Below, piece by piece: positions 48,145 to 58,510 of a stretch of DNA of 64,000 nucleotides (the stretch's first letter is position 1; each line of letters starts with the position of its first letter). This DNA is from Zantedeschia hybrid cultivar (lineage: Eukaryota > Streptophyta > Magnoliopsida > Alismatales > Araceae). The stretch covers positions 43,225,196-43,289,195 of the forward strand of contig JARZZO010000013.1 in the NCBI GenBank assembly GCA_030544215.1, read 5' to 3'. The position numbers were made by a program, and so were the translations under genes. Under the pieces are notes generated by a model. The model was not told the origin of the DNA, did not search any database, and saw nothing but the letters and a program-made list of their open reading frames with translations.

Positions 48145-48389
48145 CATATCGTTTGGAACCGCGATTGTGCATGGAAAGATCTCGATAGGCTCCCAGCAGG
48201 AACACAATGGTTCCAAATCGCATGAAGCATTCTAACTTTTGAAGTGGGTTGATTATGGCGGTTAGGAGAGAGAAAGACCGAAGAAAAGTTGGAAACGGCC
48301 ATATGCCAAAAACTACCCCTCCCCGCTTCGAAGAGTACGGACCGATTATGGAGGGGCAGGGGTTTCGCATCACGGTTCCAAACGATGCC
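48145..48389. mobile_element. Tourist-like MITE (245 bp)
   Basis: The left end is CATATCGTTTGGAACCGCG and the right end in reverse complement is GGCATCGTTTGGAACCGTG. It is flanked by TAA on both sides (48142-48144 and 48390-48392). TAA duplication and ...GTTTGG termini fit PIF/Harbinger-derived MITEs. Confidence 0.75.
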
Positions 48390-48485
48390 TAAGAGACTAT
48401 GCCAAGGCATTGCAATTATTACTCTTCTTCATGTATTTTACTTCACACGGCCCATGTCTACTATCACTTCCCCTCAAAGAGATCA

Positions 48486-48976
48486 GAGAAATAGTCGATG
48501 CATCACTTTGGGTGCAGCAAGTCTACGTGGAATACACCTCACAACTTAAAAATGTCATCTTACACTCTCACATATCCTCCTACAGTATAATAATGACGCT
48601 GACGCGTCATGACACCAGCACCAGCGCACATGAACGTCCCTTAGAAAAAAAAAATAATTTTGTACAAAATTTTGGAGAACATATTTGCACTTTGGAGGGC
48701 ATATGTTCTCATGTATTCTAGGGAATACATGCTCCCCAAATTTTGTACATGCTCACGAGAGCGTGTACATATTCCTCAAAGTGTGAATATGTTTCCGAAA
48801 ATCTTAGGCAAAAAAATTTCCTTTTCAAGGAGCGTCCACGTACACTAATGTTACGACACATCAGTGTCATTATTACGCTGTAGGAGGATATATGGGGCCC
48901 AGATGATATTTTTGAGTTGAAAAGTATATTTTACGTGGGCATGCTGCACTCTAAAGTAGAGCAACAAGTATTTCTC
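48486..48976. mobile_element. Foldback MITE with ~150-bp arms and GAGAAATACTTGTTGC ends
   Basis: The left end is GAGAAATAGTCGATGCATCA and the right end in reverse complement is GAGAAATACTTGTTGCTCTA. Homology of the two arms continues through GTGCAGCA, ACGTGG/ACGTAA, CAACT(TA/CA)AAAAAT and ATATCCTCCTACAG to about 48,600/48,865. It ends only 34 bp before the first TGGGCC motif of the eS10 promoter. Confidence 0.75.
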
Positions 48977-48989
48977 GAGACTCGAGAGA

Positions 48990-49253
48990 TCAAGCTCAAG
49001 CTTAATTAATGGGCCAAACTTCCTCGTCCAGAACAATAAGGCCCTAGACCGGAGCAAGCCCACAGGCCCCGCGGCAACAGCTTGGGCCGACTCTCAAAGG
49101 CCCGCCTCCTTCCCACCACACCCAAATAAAAGCTACGCATCGCTAGGGTTTCCAGCAACCAGCGGCGCGCGTTCTCTTCTTTACTCTGAGCTCTCCGGCC
49201 TTCCTCTCCGCCGGCTCTCCTCTCTGCTCCTGCGCACCAAGGAGCACGCCGCC
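48990..49253 (+). promoter_or_regulatory. eS10 promoter and 5' UTR with site-II and telo-box motifs
   Basis: TGGGCC occurs at 49010-49015 and 49083-49088, and GGCCC-type cores at about 49,041, 49,065 and 49,098. A telo-box core CTAGGGTTT lies at 49143-49151 (AAACCCTAG on the other strand). A TATA-like AAATAAAAG lies near 49,125. Pyrimidine-rich TTCTCTTCTTTACTCT follows at about 49,171. Site-II plus telo-box is the usual signature of plant ribosomal-protein promoters (established knowledge). The transcription start is inferred only. Confidence 0.75.
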
Positions 49254-52090
49254 ATGGTGACCCATCTCCTCCCTATCTTCGATTCCAATGGCTTTCGTTC
49301 CTGTTCCGCCGATCAAATCCTTCGTTTAATGTGTTGTTTTCTTGTTCTTCTCTTCCAGATCATCTCGAAGAAGAACCGCCACGAGATCTGCAAGTACCTC
49401 TTCCAAGGTGCGCTGCCATGCGTTGGCGTTAGGGTTCTCCAATCTACTGTTCTTTCTCTACCTGTTTGTGACGTGATGTGCTGTGCTCTTGGCTGTGGTA
49501 GAGGGGGTGCTCTACGCGAAGAAGGACTACAACTTACCGAAGCACCCGGAGATCGATGTGCCGAACCTGCAGGTGATCAAGCTGATGCAGAGCTTCAAGT
49601 CCAGGGAGTACGTGAGGGAGACGTTCGGGTGGATGCACTACTACTGGTACCTCACCAATGACGGCATCGAGTACCTCCGGACCTTCCTCAACCTCCCCTC
49701 TGAGATCGTCCCCGCCACCCTCAAGAAGTCCGCCAAGCCCCTGTCCCGCCCTATGGGTGGCCCTGGCGATCGCCCACCCAGGTGTTTATTCTATCTTTCC
49801 TGTTGATTTCGTTGTCTGGTATTGTTGACATATGCATATTTTGTGTGGGAGCTGATTTGAGATGCTGGCTTGTCATCTGTTTGGATGGGGAAGGGCGAAT
49901 GCCTCTTTTTAATCAAGTTTTGTCTGGAATTGTTGAAAAGTCTACGTTTGTATTATCGCTGATTTGAGTTGTTGGCTGATCTGGATTGGGATTTTATCAA
50001 GTTATACTAGAATTTGTTGAAAATTGCATGCTTGTTTTAGAGCTGATTTGAGACATCGGCCTATCTGCTTGGAAGGGGAAGGATAATCACCTGGTTTTAT
50101 CAAGTTCTATCGAATTTGCTGAAATTGCATGTTTGTGTCAGAGCTAATTTGAGATATTGGTTCAGCTGCTTCGATGGGGAAGGGACAATTGCCTGATTTT
50201 GTCTACTTCTTTTTACCATTAGTGTTAAGAAAAGTTCTATGGAAGTCTCTGTTTTGTTGCTGTTTTATCTTTCTTTTGTAATGTTTTTTCTGTTCTTGCA
50301 GGCGATTTGATGGTGACAGGCCAAGGTTTGGCGACAGGGATGGTTATCGTGGGGGGCCGCGAGCAGGTCCTGGTGAATTCGGTGATAAGGGTGGCGCTCC
50401 TCCTGAGTTCCAGCCTTCATTCAGGGTAAGCGCAACCTTGTGTGGCCATTTGTAGTTTAGTTTTAGGGTCCCGTTGGTTGTTTGAAGGTGAGCCTGGAAG
50501 CAAGTGATTTACGTGTAACTCACTTTGCCCCACTTCCAGTAGTTTAGTTGTTTGAAACTTTAAAAATATTGGAACTCATCTTCCCAAAAGGGTTTAAAAC
50601 CTTCTTAAGAAAAAGTTTGGAAGACCATTGTAACCGACCTCCCTTTGTTTAACCTAAACATCACTTCTTTCTTAGTATCTACATGAACCAAAGAATCAAA
50701 ACTGACTTCACAAAAGTCAGTTATGTGCAACCAAACAATAAACTGACCTCCTAAAAGTGAGTTAGAAGTTTGGCAAAGTATCACGTTCAGCCAAAGTCTA
50801 TGTTTGTCTTTGCGCCGGTGCCCCCCTCCCCCCCGCCCCCTCCAAAAAAAAAAAAAAAAGATGATTTGCTATAGTGTTTGGTTGTGAACCTTGGGTGCGA
50901 TGGAGTTATGCAGTAGGATTAGGGGAATAGTTTGGATTTTGCTCCTATATTTTCTGGCTTTTGGTCATTGGTTATATGTGATTGAGGAAGTAGGTTCTTG
51001 TCATAATGATTGCTCTCATATTTTGAATATCGTCATCTATAATTTATGTTCCTACTTATGTTTCTATCTTATAGTAGAAGGATTGTGTTGACTGCATGTT
51101 TGACTGACTAGTTCATCCATTTTTTCACAAGTAATGGAGGTTTTGCTGATTAACATTTTTCTTTCCAAGCGGTCATGTTGGATATGGTTTTCAGTATTCG
51201 CCGTGTCTCTATACAAAGCACGCTTGAGTTCTTTTGTGTATAATGTAAAAGTTGATGGAAGACAAGTTGCGAGAATTTGCGCTTCTTACTTATTTTCTGT
51301 CACATTGTTGCGTAGGATAAGGTTCATTATTCAGTTCATTATTCTCCTGCAGCTTCTGGGGAAAAATTCCTGTGATAGTGGAGTAATAGGAAAAACATCT
51401 TCTGTTGCACTTCGTTTGCGACCTTTGTTTAAGAGGGTTATGCAGTTGATGTCATGGTTTTCCGTAGCAGATCGATTCATGTCGACTCGGGCAACTCGTA
51501 CCATATGAAGGCAAATCCGAGTCAGTGCGGCTCGATTGAGTCTGTGCGATTTGAGAGATCTTTTTCATACGAGTTGGCGGAGTCTGTGCGAGTCAACGTG
51601 ACTCGTACTGGATCATGGGAAATCCGAGTCGGTCCGACTCTTCAAATCGGTGAATCCTGGGACTTGATGTAGTGTTCCATTGTTGTAAAACTTTAAACCA
51701 TAGCGGTCCTAAGGTGCTGAAGTGCAACCAATATAAATCATATTAGCGGTGTTAGCGGTGTTTGGTTTTTATGTACACAAGGTCAAACTAAAACGAGTAT
51801 ATCCCGTGATTCCTTCCGTTGAATTTTGGCCGCTACTTTCTCCCTTGTTATCACCATACACTACTCATTCCCCTTGGTATTGTTTCCTTTCTCGGACTCG
51901 ACGATAAAACCAATCCAGTTGGTATTTTGTCATAGAAGCTTTTTAACTTGACAAAGAAAAACGCCAATGCATTTTATGTTGAATTGTACAGGCCCCAGGT
52001 GCAAGGCCAGGTTTTGGTCGCGGTGGCGGCGGCTACGGTGCTCCAGGTGGTGGTGCTTACGGGGCTCCTGGATCCTCCTCTCTCGAGTAA
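49254..52090 (+). CDS. RPS10: Cytosolic small-subunit ribosomal protein eS10
   Basis: eS10 sits on the head of the 40S subunit. Five coding exons join in phase: 49254-49256 (only ATG), 49359-49407, 49502-49781, 50302-50425 and 51992-52090 (TAA), giving 184 aa. Family landmarks are IISKKNRHEICKYLFQEGVL, KKDYNLPKHPEIDVPNLQVI, LMQSFKSREYVRETFGWMHY, LTNDGIEYLRTFLNLPSEIV and PATLKKSAKP. A Gly/Arg/Pro-rich tail follows, with RFGDRDGYRGGPR and FGRGGGGYGAPGGG. The length matches plant eS10. The start context GCCGCCATGG is strong, and the first intron begins right after the ATG (GTGACC), which I accept because the family's second residue is Ile. The last intron (50426-51991) is longest and contains a poly(A) run and a GAGTC-rich repeat. 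Translation genes nearby: none. Confidence 0.96.
51470..51665. repeat. GAGTCGG/CGACTC-rich repeat in the last eS10 intron
   Basis: Two direct segments share ACTCGTAC, then CAAATCCGAGTC / GAAATCCGAGTC and CGGCTCG / GGTCCGACTC. The same CGAGTC/GACTCG vocabulary marks the ~590-bp duplication at 11,260-13,070 and sequence near 32,960-33,190. It looks like a dispersed family of undefined termini. Confidence 0.5.
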
Positions 52091-52620
52091 CTCAACACAA
52101 GAAGCCGTATGCTCGTGTTTGGCATGGAGTATCTGTAGTTGAGTGGGAATTAGTGGATTTCTCGTTTAGGTGAAGCAGAGTTTGTTTTGCTATCTGCTAC
52201 TCGTTTCCGTTTGTTTAGTTCCTTACTTTGGAAACCTAAATGTTTATTGGTTTTTCCCTTTTCACCTCGTTCCATCAATTCATATTACGGTGTGGAAGTA
52301 CTTGTTGTGATTTGACTACTTTGGCGAATAGTTCTTTTCCGAAGTTATATCACGTAGGTAGTAGGAATGTAAAAGGATACATGTCGGTTTGATATTGGCT
52401 CTATCTTTACCTTATCCCTTAAACAATGTGTGTATTTGTATACTTATCTTTTAAGAAATATTTATATTCTTATTTTTATCCTTTAAAATTCACAGAAATA
52501 GATACATATAGGTTAAATTATGGGACAATATTATGTGTCAACATAAGCTTAATTTTCTATCTCTTCTCGAGAAAACAAAGGATGCTAGTTTCAAATTATA
52601 CACGAGTATAAGTTATTTCT

Positions 52621-53068
52621 AAGTAATTCTTATAAATTTACTTGTGCAAATCACGTGGTCAACTAGGTCAACTGCGTGAGTTGACATCGCTACTTCCATA
52701 ATATTTTGATTGACAAATATATTTTTACAAATACATATTTTCATTGGCAAATACATATCTCGATTGGCAAATGCAATTTTTGATTTACAAATATAGTTTT
52801 TAATTGACAAATATAATTTTCAAAATATGTATTTGTCAATTTGAAATCTATATCTGTAAAATAAAAAATATATTTGTCAATTGAAAACTATATTTGTCAA
52901 CCGAAAATTTATTTGTCAATTGAAACATACATTTGTCAATCGAGATATTATTGGACTAGTCATGTCAACTCGTCTAGTTGGCCAACTTAGCCACATAGTC
53001 CAACTGTACGAAGTTGTGCGGTGTGACTAGACTCGTTGCACAACGTAATTGTGTAACAAGTATTACTC
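52621..53068. mobile_element. Foldback element with GAGTAATACTTGTTAC end
   Basis: The right end in reverse complement is GAGTAATACTTGTTACACAA. The left end is a degenerate AAGTAATTCTTATAAATTTA. The arms pair further in: GAGTTGACATCGCTACTTCC with GAGTTGACATGACTAGTCC, followed in both by ATAATAT and GATTGACAAAT. The centre is an array of GACAAATA/TATTTGTCAA units. No protein is encoded. Confidence 0.65.
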
Positions 53069-53529
53069 CATTGAAAACTTCTTGAGAGCACTGTTGGACA
53101 CCCTCGTCACTTGGAGTGTGGAGGCTTGGGTTCTAGCACGGATTTATTTTCCGTCTGTGCTTTATTTGTCGACTTTGGGCATTGGTGTTTGCTTGATTTG
53201 GACGTGCATGGATTGATCCCTGCTTGTTGCAGCCAGGACCTTGGAGGCCAACCATCTGAGTTACTTAACCAACAAAAAGGAAGGGTTTTTGCATATATAC
53301 CCTTAGAAAACACCGTATTTGCACATATACCTCTAACTCTCACCTATCATCAAGAATGCTCTTAAAAACTCATTAATAGATAAAAGGACTAACCCACCCT
53401 GATTATTACCGGCTGTCTCTCATGTAAGTGCCTCTCCCCCTTGTCGCCTCAACCGCGTTTCCCCCCCCCCTCCCCCCGCACGCCACCACTAACCCTCCAC
53501 ACCTTCATGTTCGCCTCCAGGAAGACCTC

Positions 53530-54400
53530 TAGCCCCTTCGACTCCATTTCCTCACCCCCCCCCCCCCCCCCCCCCCCCCCCGCATCCGCATCCGCATCCG
53601 TGGACAACACCCCATTGCCCATTGACAAAAGTCCCACGACGAGCCCTTATTCACGCCAAATGCTGCCTTTGCCTCCTCCGTCACTAGTAGGCTGGACAAT
53701 GCCGGTCTAGAGTACGGCCTGATCTTGCTCATGTCATAGAGGGTGGGAAGCCTCGTCGCATTCTGCAGGCAGTCCAAGATGCGATTTCTCGCGTCAGTTG
53801 CAGCCGACTACTGCTTCTCGTGTGTCAACTTCACTGTGTCACGTTGGAGCCGCTCTAGCAGGGCCTTCTGCCTTGTATTGATGAAGTCAGAGAAGTAGAC
53901 GTTGTCATCGTGGGTGGCAACCTGCACGACGGGATGGGTGAGGGCCATTGCCTATCTCGACGCCCTGCAAGTTGATTTGGCGTACGGTGGTTCCGCTACA
54001 GGATGTGGTACACGGCTGAGGGGATGTACTTGCCCGCGTAGTTCTCACTAGTGAGGTAGAGTGGGCGGGAGAAAAAAGGAGGGGTCGGAGGAGAAGATCC
54101 CATAGAGGGTGACCCAAAGGTGGTGTGCCACGGTCGCCTAGACGTGGGGGATCTTGAAGGGGTTGGCGGCGACATTGAAGCCGGTGCCCATGGGGTTGTC
54201 GAGGAAGAGGAGGCCAAGGCAGTTCCAGGAGTAAGGGTTGGGGGACAGGGTGGGGCGGAGGTGGACTTGACGGCGAGCCAGGGTTGAGCTTGAAAAAGTT
54301 GCCGAGGAGGGAGGTATTGTGTTGAGCTTGAAAAAGTTGCCGAGGAGGGAGGTATTGTGTTGAGCTTGAAAAAGTTGCCGAGGAGGGAGGTATTGTATTC
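53530..54400 (-). pseudogene. Captured serine carboxypeptidase-like (S10 family) fragment, frameshifted
   Basis: Reading the minus strand across frames gives S10 carboxypeptidase landmarks in the correct order. These are GNFFKLN (for GNFYELG), PNPYSWN, GLLFLDNPMGTGFNVAANPF, LTSENYAGKYIPSAVYHIL, NLQGVEIGNG, THPVVQVATHDDNVYFSDFI and LQNATRLPTLYDMSKIRPY. The spacing suits a plant SCPL of the SCPL48-50 type. The nucleophile serine of GESYAG is replaced: here the motif is SENYAG, Ser to Asn. No intron is evident. A 38-bp triplication and several frameshifts break the frame, and a C-homopolymer ends the similarity near 53,580. It cannot encode an active peptidase. Confidence 0.85.
54283..54396. repeat. 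Three tandem copies of a 38-bp unit
   Basis: The units are 54283-54320, 54321-54358 and 54359-54396, identical by eye, starting GTTGAGCTTGAAAAAGTTGC. Because 38 is not a multiple of three, each copy shifts the frame of the captured carboxypeptidase fragment. Confidence 0.95.
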
Positions 54401-55540
54401 TCACATCTGAGAATGAGTAAATGTACCATGTTAAGGTTAAATCCAGTATTTCACATTTTTTGATGCCTTCCATAACACATTCATGAAAACATTCATGTAG
54501 GTTAACGGCTCCTTAACTGGAGGGGTATAGATTCATTTGCGAGTTTTTTAGGGTATTCTAGATAATAGGTGAGAGTTGGGGGTATATGTGCAAATACGGT
54601 GCTTTCGAGGGATATATATGCAAAAAATCCAAAAAAGAAAATCTTCTATAAAATCAAACCTATCATATTTTTACGAATTAGCCCTACAGTGTAACTTATT
54701 CTCAAGTTCACGTCCGTGACCTTAATTAACCCTTTTCAATCTAATGCTCTTCTAAAATAGATTCATGTGGTTAAGAGGCATCTAAAAGGGTTGTGAGATG
54801 AACCTTTATCTAGCATGAAAGGGGTAAAATAGTATATAGGTTGTATTTGATAGGGATATTCCTTAAAATAATAATGTTAAAATTTTAATTGTAGTTTTAT
54901 GTATCTTATTTTCATATTATTATAAATGACTTAACTACTAAACAATATTTGTGAAAGGTATGTGACGTTATTGTCTATTAGTATGCTGTTAGAAATCTTT
55001 TATGATTAATTTTTAATTAAATTTTTAAAAGTTTAAAATAGCTTTATTTTTTCTTAATTCTCTCTCTCTCTCTACACTTGTCATCTATTTCTCTATCTCA
55101 CTTTCCCTCTCTTAATCTCTTTGGTATAGCCTGTCAACAAAAGAATTTTTTGGAGACATTTTTGTTTAGATATTAAATTTGACAGTTAAAGAAGGAATAT
55201 TTGCTGCACCTTTGAGAAAGGTTAACCAAAAGGACATTTTTGTAAGTATAATGTAGTTAGATTATTCATAAGAATATAAAAAAGATAAGCAATTTTATAT
55301 TTAAATTTTTAAGAAGATTATTTTGATAAAAAACCTTATCTGATAGAACTTATTATTTGAAGTCTAAAATTCACATCTAATTTGTTCGCGTGTTGACAAA
55401 AAATGGTAATTAATTAAGAGGATAATGTTTGTTGAATTGTCTGAACCAGAATCTAGGTAAATGCAATATGATTTGGATGTTCATGGACATTAGATCGTGT
55501 AACAAAGGGAGTTAATCTTTGTTGGATTGTCGTTTTTGGG

Positions 55541-56007
55541 ATAATTACATTTATAACCTATTAAAAATAAAATTCTAGACTTGTCTATCTTATGTTTATA
55601 TTATCATAAAATAGCCTCATTGGCAGTACTTGCAAAAATACCCTTTGGTTAATTTCCATTAAGGGCATAAAAATATTCTATTTTCAACTATTAAATTAAA
55701 TGTTTGGACAAAAAAACTCCTAAAAAAAAGTTTTTTTTTATTTGCACATTGTACTAAAGTGGGAGAAAGAGAGAGAAATACATGTAGAGGGTGAATTGAA
55801 AAAAGATTAAGAGTCTTTTAGACATTTTTAACTTTGGCTAAACTTTAACCATGATTAAATAAGAGATGTTTAATAGAATGCTAACGGATAATAACAGTAT
55901 GAGGATTTTCCCAACAATTGACATGCAACAAACTTATTAAAAATAATATAGAATTAAGATAGAGAAAAGTATAATTTTATTTCTAATAGAGTTACATATA
56001 TAATTAT
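55541..56007. mobile_element. MITE with ~60-bp terminal inverted repeats
   Basis: The left end is ATAATTACATTTATAACCTA and the right end in reverse complement is ATAATTATATATGTAACTCT. Both continue with ATTARAAATAAAATT and TCTATCTTA. A TA-rich target makes the duplication unclear. The interior is AT-rich and non-coding. Confidence 0.7.
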
Positions 56008-56040
56008 CTCTTTTTTTAGTTTTTATTGCCATACTATCAT

Positions 56041-56700
56041 ATAATAGCGCCACTTTGATTGGAGAATAAGAGAAGAATAAGGGTGAATAAGATAAGAATA
56101 AGTTTAATTTAGTTTTGACAAGTGGAATGACTTATACCAGTGTAGAATAGTTTATTCATTGCCACTTTGATTGGAGAATAAGAAAAGAATAAGGCATCTT
56201 ATTCTTAGAATAAGGTTAAGTCTAGTTTGATGAGCGGAATGACTTATACCGCGTTAGAATTGTTTATACTAGAATAAGGAGAATATACAATTCGACCTTA
56301 GACTCAAGAATTGCTTATCTTTCTTATTCCGCCGGTGGGTCCCACGAAATTATCAAAGCTAAGTACCTCTTATTCTAGTATACGCTATTCCGGATAACTT
56401 ATTCTGCAAACAAATTGGGAAGTCATCTCAGTCTATACCTAAGAATTGCTTATTTTTCTTATTATGTCCCACGAAACTATCAAATTCCGGAATAAGCTTA
56501 ATTTAGCTTTGACAAACAAAATGGCTTATACCGGTGCAGAATAGCCTATTCGGCGATTTGACCCTAGACCTAAGAATTGCTTATTTTTCTTATTCTGTCA
56601 GTGGGTCCCACATAATTATCAAAACTAAGTATCCCTTATTCTAGTATACGTTATTCCGGATAAATAATTCCGAATTAACCTATTGTGCAATCAAATTGAA
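56041..56700. mobile_element. Cluster of two or three Tourist-like MITE copies (family of 33,982)
   Basis: GCCACTTTGATTGGAGAATA occurs at about 56,051 and again at about 56,162. Internal motifs repeat: TGACTTATACC, CCTAAGAATTGCTTAT, GTGGGTCCCAC and TATTCTAGTATACG. The right edge is a degenerate TGTGCAATCAAATTG. The copies appear nested or tandem and lie in the opposite orientation to the single copy at 33,982-34,261. Confidence 0.7.
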
Positions 56701-57240
56701 GGTAAAGAAAGGGAGGTTTAATAAATATCACTCCCTCTCTCTTTCTCGGCATCTTTCCTCTTTCTAACAATATTGCTATTTTCCATCGTCACTGTCTTTC
56801 TACAGTCACATTGTTGTCTTACAGCGTCACTTCATGTCAAACTTTAAATTCAAATATGACATCTGATCTTATGTGTCATATAGCGAGTATGTGAACACCA
56901 CAGCAAAAGAGCCTAGACATATCCATGTGTCTTAACTAATCTTGGATTATAGAAGGACAAGAATAATTCTTTTTATTGAATTTTTTTTTTTTTTGTATAT
57001 ACATGCCTGTAAAAGATCATATTTATATGTATACCTTGGACTCCCATATATTAATATAAATAGCCCGAAAATCCTTAAAAAAGTTGCATTTGCAGCCCTC
57101 CAGACAAAATGCCATGAATTTATACTAAAAATGATCGGATGTTTTTACCTTACAAATGTAAAATTTGTAAAGATTTCAGGGGTATTTGTGATAATATGTA
57201 AGGCTTAGGCATATACATACAAATACCATATGCTGTAGAG

Positions 57241-57273
57241 GTGTATATATATATATATGTATATATATATATA
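57241..57273. repeat. (TA)n-rich microsatellite
   Basis: TATA dinucleotides interrupted by single G. Confidence 0.85.
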
Positions 57274-57558
57274 AATACCTTTCTTAAATTATATCGGTTA
57301 ATTGATAAAAAAATTTCAGAAAAATATCTTACTCTGCTTTTGAGAAAAAAGAATAGAGAACTAAAACATTCAATCTTCCTCTCTCTCACTTTTATAAACG
57401 TGTAGATAGGAATTTTAGGTCACATTTGAAAGAAAAAAACGCAAAAACAAAAAAATATACTAAGCACCATGAACTAAAAACATATTCTCAAAGGATCCTT
57501 TGTAGACGCATTTAACGCAGAAGCCCAGCAGGCAATTCTAAGTTTCCAACTTTCAAAC

Positions 57559-58170
57559 TTGGACAGAGGTCACAGTAGCAGACCATCAATGGCGCTCTTC
57601 AATCCACACCGACGGGTCTGCCCAAGCCTCCCCCATTATTGTCAGGGTGTCCCCCCTTATGCGGAAAGTACCAAATGTGGTCGACGTTTGAATCCGTTCT
57701 GTTCCCCGAGACATAGCGGCAGCCGGCGAGAGCGACGCATCGTGGCATTCCCGTCGCCATCGCCATCACAGCCAAACGAAGAAGATGACGTGCTGCCGGC
57801 GCCCCCCGCGCTCTCCCACCTCTCCCGCCCTCCTCGTTCGCCGCTGCCGTCCCTGCTGCTGCAGGCCGCTGCCAACTTGCTATGCCCTTCTCTCTCTCTT
57901 CTTCGCTTTGGTGGCCATGAAAAGATAGAAGAAAGGTGGCCGTGGCAGCTGGCGAGTACTGCTGCGCTACAGGGATTAGTGCGGCGGGCAGGTCAGGTTA
58001 CCAGTGCAGACGTGACTCGGCTCAAGGTCTCACGCTGTTTAATCGCCTGGTGTTTCATTTTAGGAATTTTTGTATTCTCCTTTATCCTGTCGTTCCCCGG
58101 TTCACGAGCCTTGGGACGTGGGTTGGAGTCTTGGAGACATCGTGAACCCGGGCGTATTGCGCCCTACTAA
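57559..58170 (+). other. GC-rich block with an unassigned 203-codon open frame
   Basis: The block stands out from AT-rich flanks and has a Ser/Pro/Arg-rich open frame, but no domain, signal peptide or conserved motif that I recognise. A CT tract and GATGGC/CATCGCCATCG triplets explain some of its composition. It may be a remnant 5' UTR or exon, a captured gene fragment, or chance. I do not call a gene. Confidence 0.3.
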
Positions 58171-58254
58171 TGGGGATGCATCACGTCTCTATGCATGCCT
58201 CTGTAGCATCATTAGTGCTTGTCGTTTGTTGGGTGGGTTTCTTTTTTTTAAGGG

Positions 58255-58510
58255 ATAACTTCAAGTTAACCACACGTTAAATTTAAAACTGTCGTACCTA
58301 TTTAAATATTATTTTATATATCCTTACAAACTAATATACCTATCAAATATATCATTTTAATGACATACATGAATGTTTATATTGCACCAAATATATAACT
58401 GAGGCGGTAATTTTGAAATATTATACTTTTTAGATGATATGTAAGAACATATACAAATAACCATGGCATTTTTGAAATTTATGATATAAGAGTAGTTAAT
58501 ATGAAATTAT
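58255..58510. mobile_element. MITE with ATAATTTCATGTTAACCAC-type ends (256 bp)
   Basis: The left end is ATAACTTCAAGTTAACCAC and the right end in reverse complement is ATAATTTCATATTAACTAC. An unpaired related end occurs near 45,288. Confidence 0.65.

Larger units (their letters stand above)
41243..48980. other. Intergenic region between the kinase and eS10 genes
   Basis: It starts with the kinase 3' UTR. No coding frame stands out, and the short frames at 41.3-42.1 kb on both strands lack any recognisable feature. It holds a SINE, several MITEs and an AT microsatellite, which are listed separately. An unpaired end AATTTCATGTTAACCACTC near 45,288 matches the MITE at 58,255. Confidence 0.7.
53283..54630. 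mobile_element. Pack-MULE carrying a serine carboxypeptidase-like fragment (1.35 kb)
   Basis: Long terminal inverted repeats of about 90 bp lie at 53283-53372 and about 54539-54630. Both arms contain the identical CACCGTATTTGCACATATAC and both continue through AACTCTCACCTAT. The outer ends are GGGTTTTTGCATATATACCC and, in reverse complement, GGATTTTTTGCATATATATC. Flanks are AAAAAGGAA (53274-53282) and AAAAAAGAA (54631-54639), a 9-bp target duplication with one mismatch. Long TIRs plus a 9-bp duplication plus a captured host gene fragment and no transposase is the definition of a Pack-MULE. Confidence 0.88.

Noticed and set aside
53441..53777. Short open frames around the C homopolymer at about 53,557-53,580
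   Set aside because: Pro or Gly runs come from the homopolymer. The only supported coding content is the minus-strand carboxypeptidase remnant.
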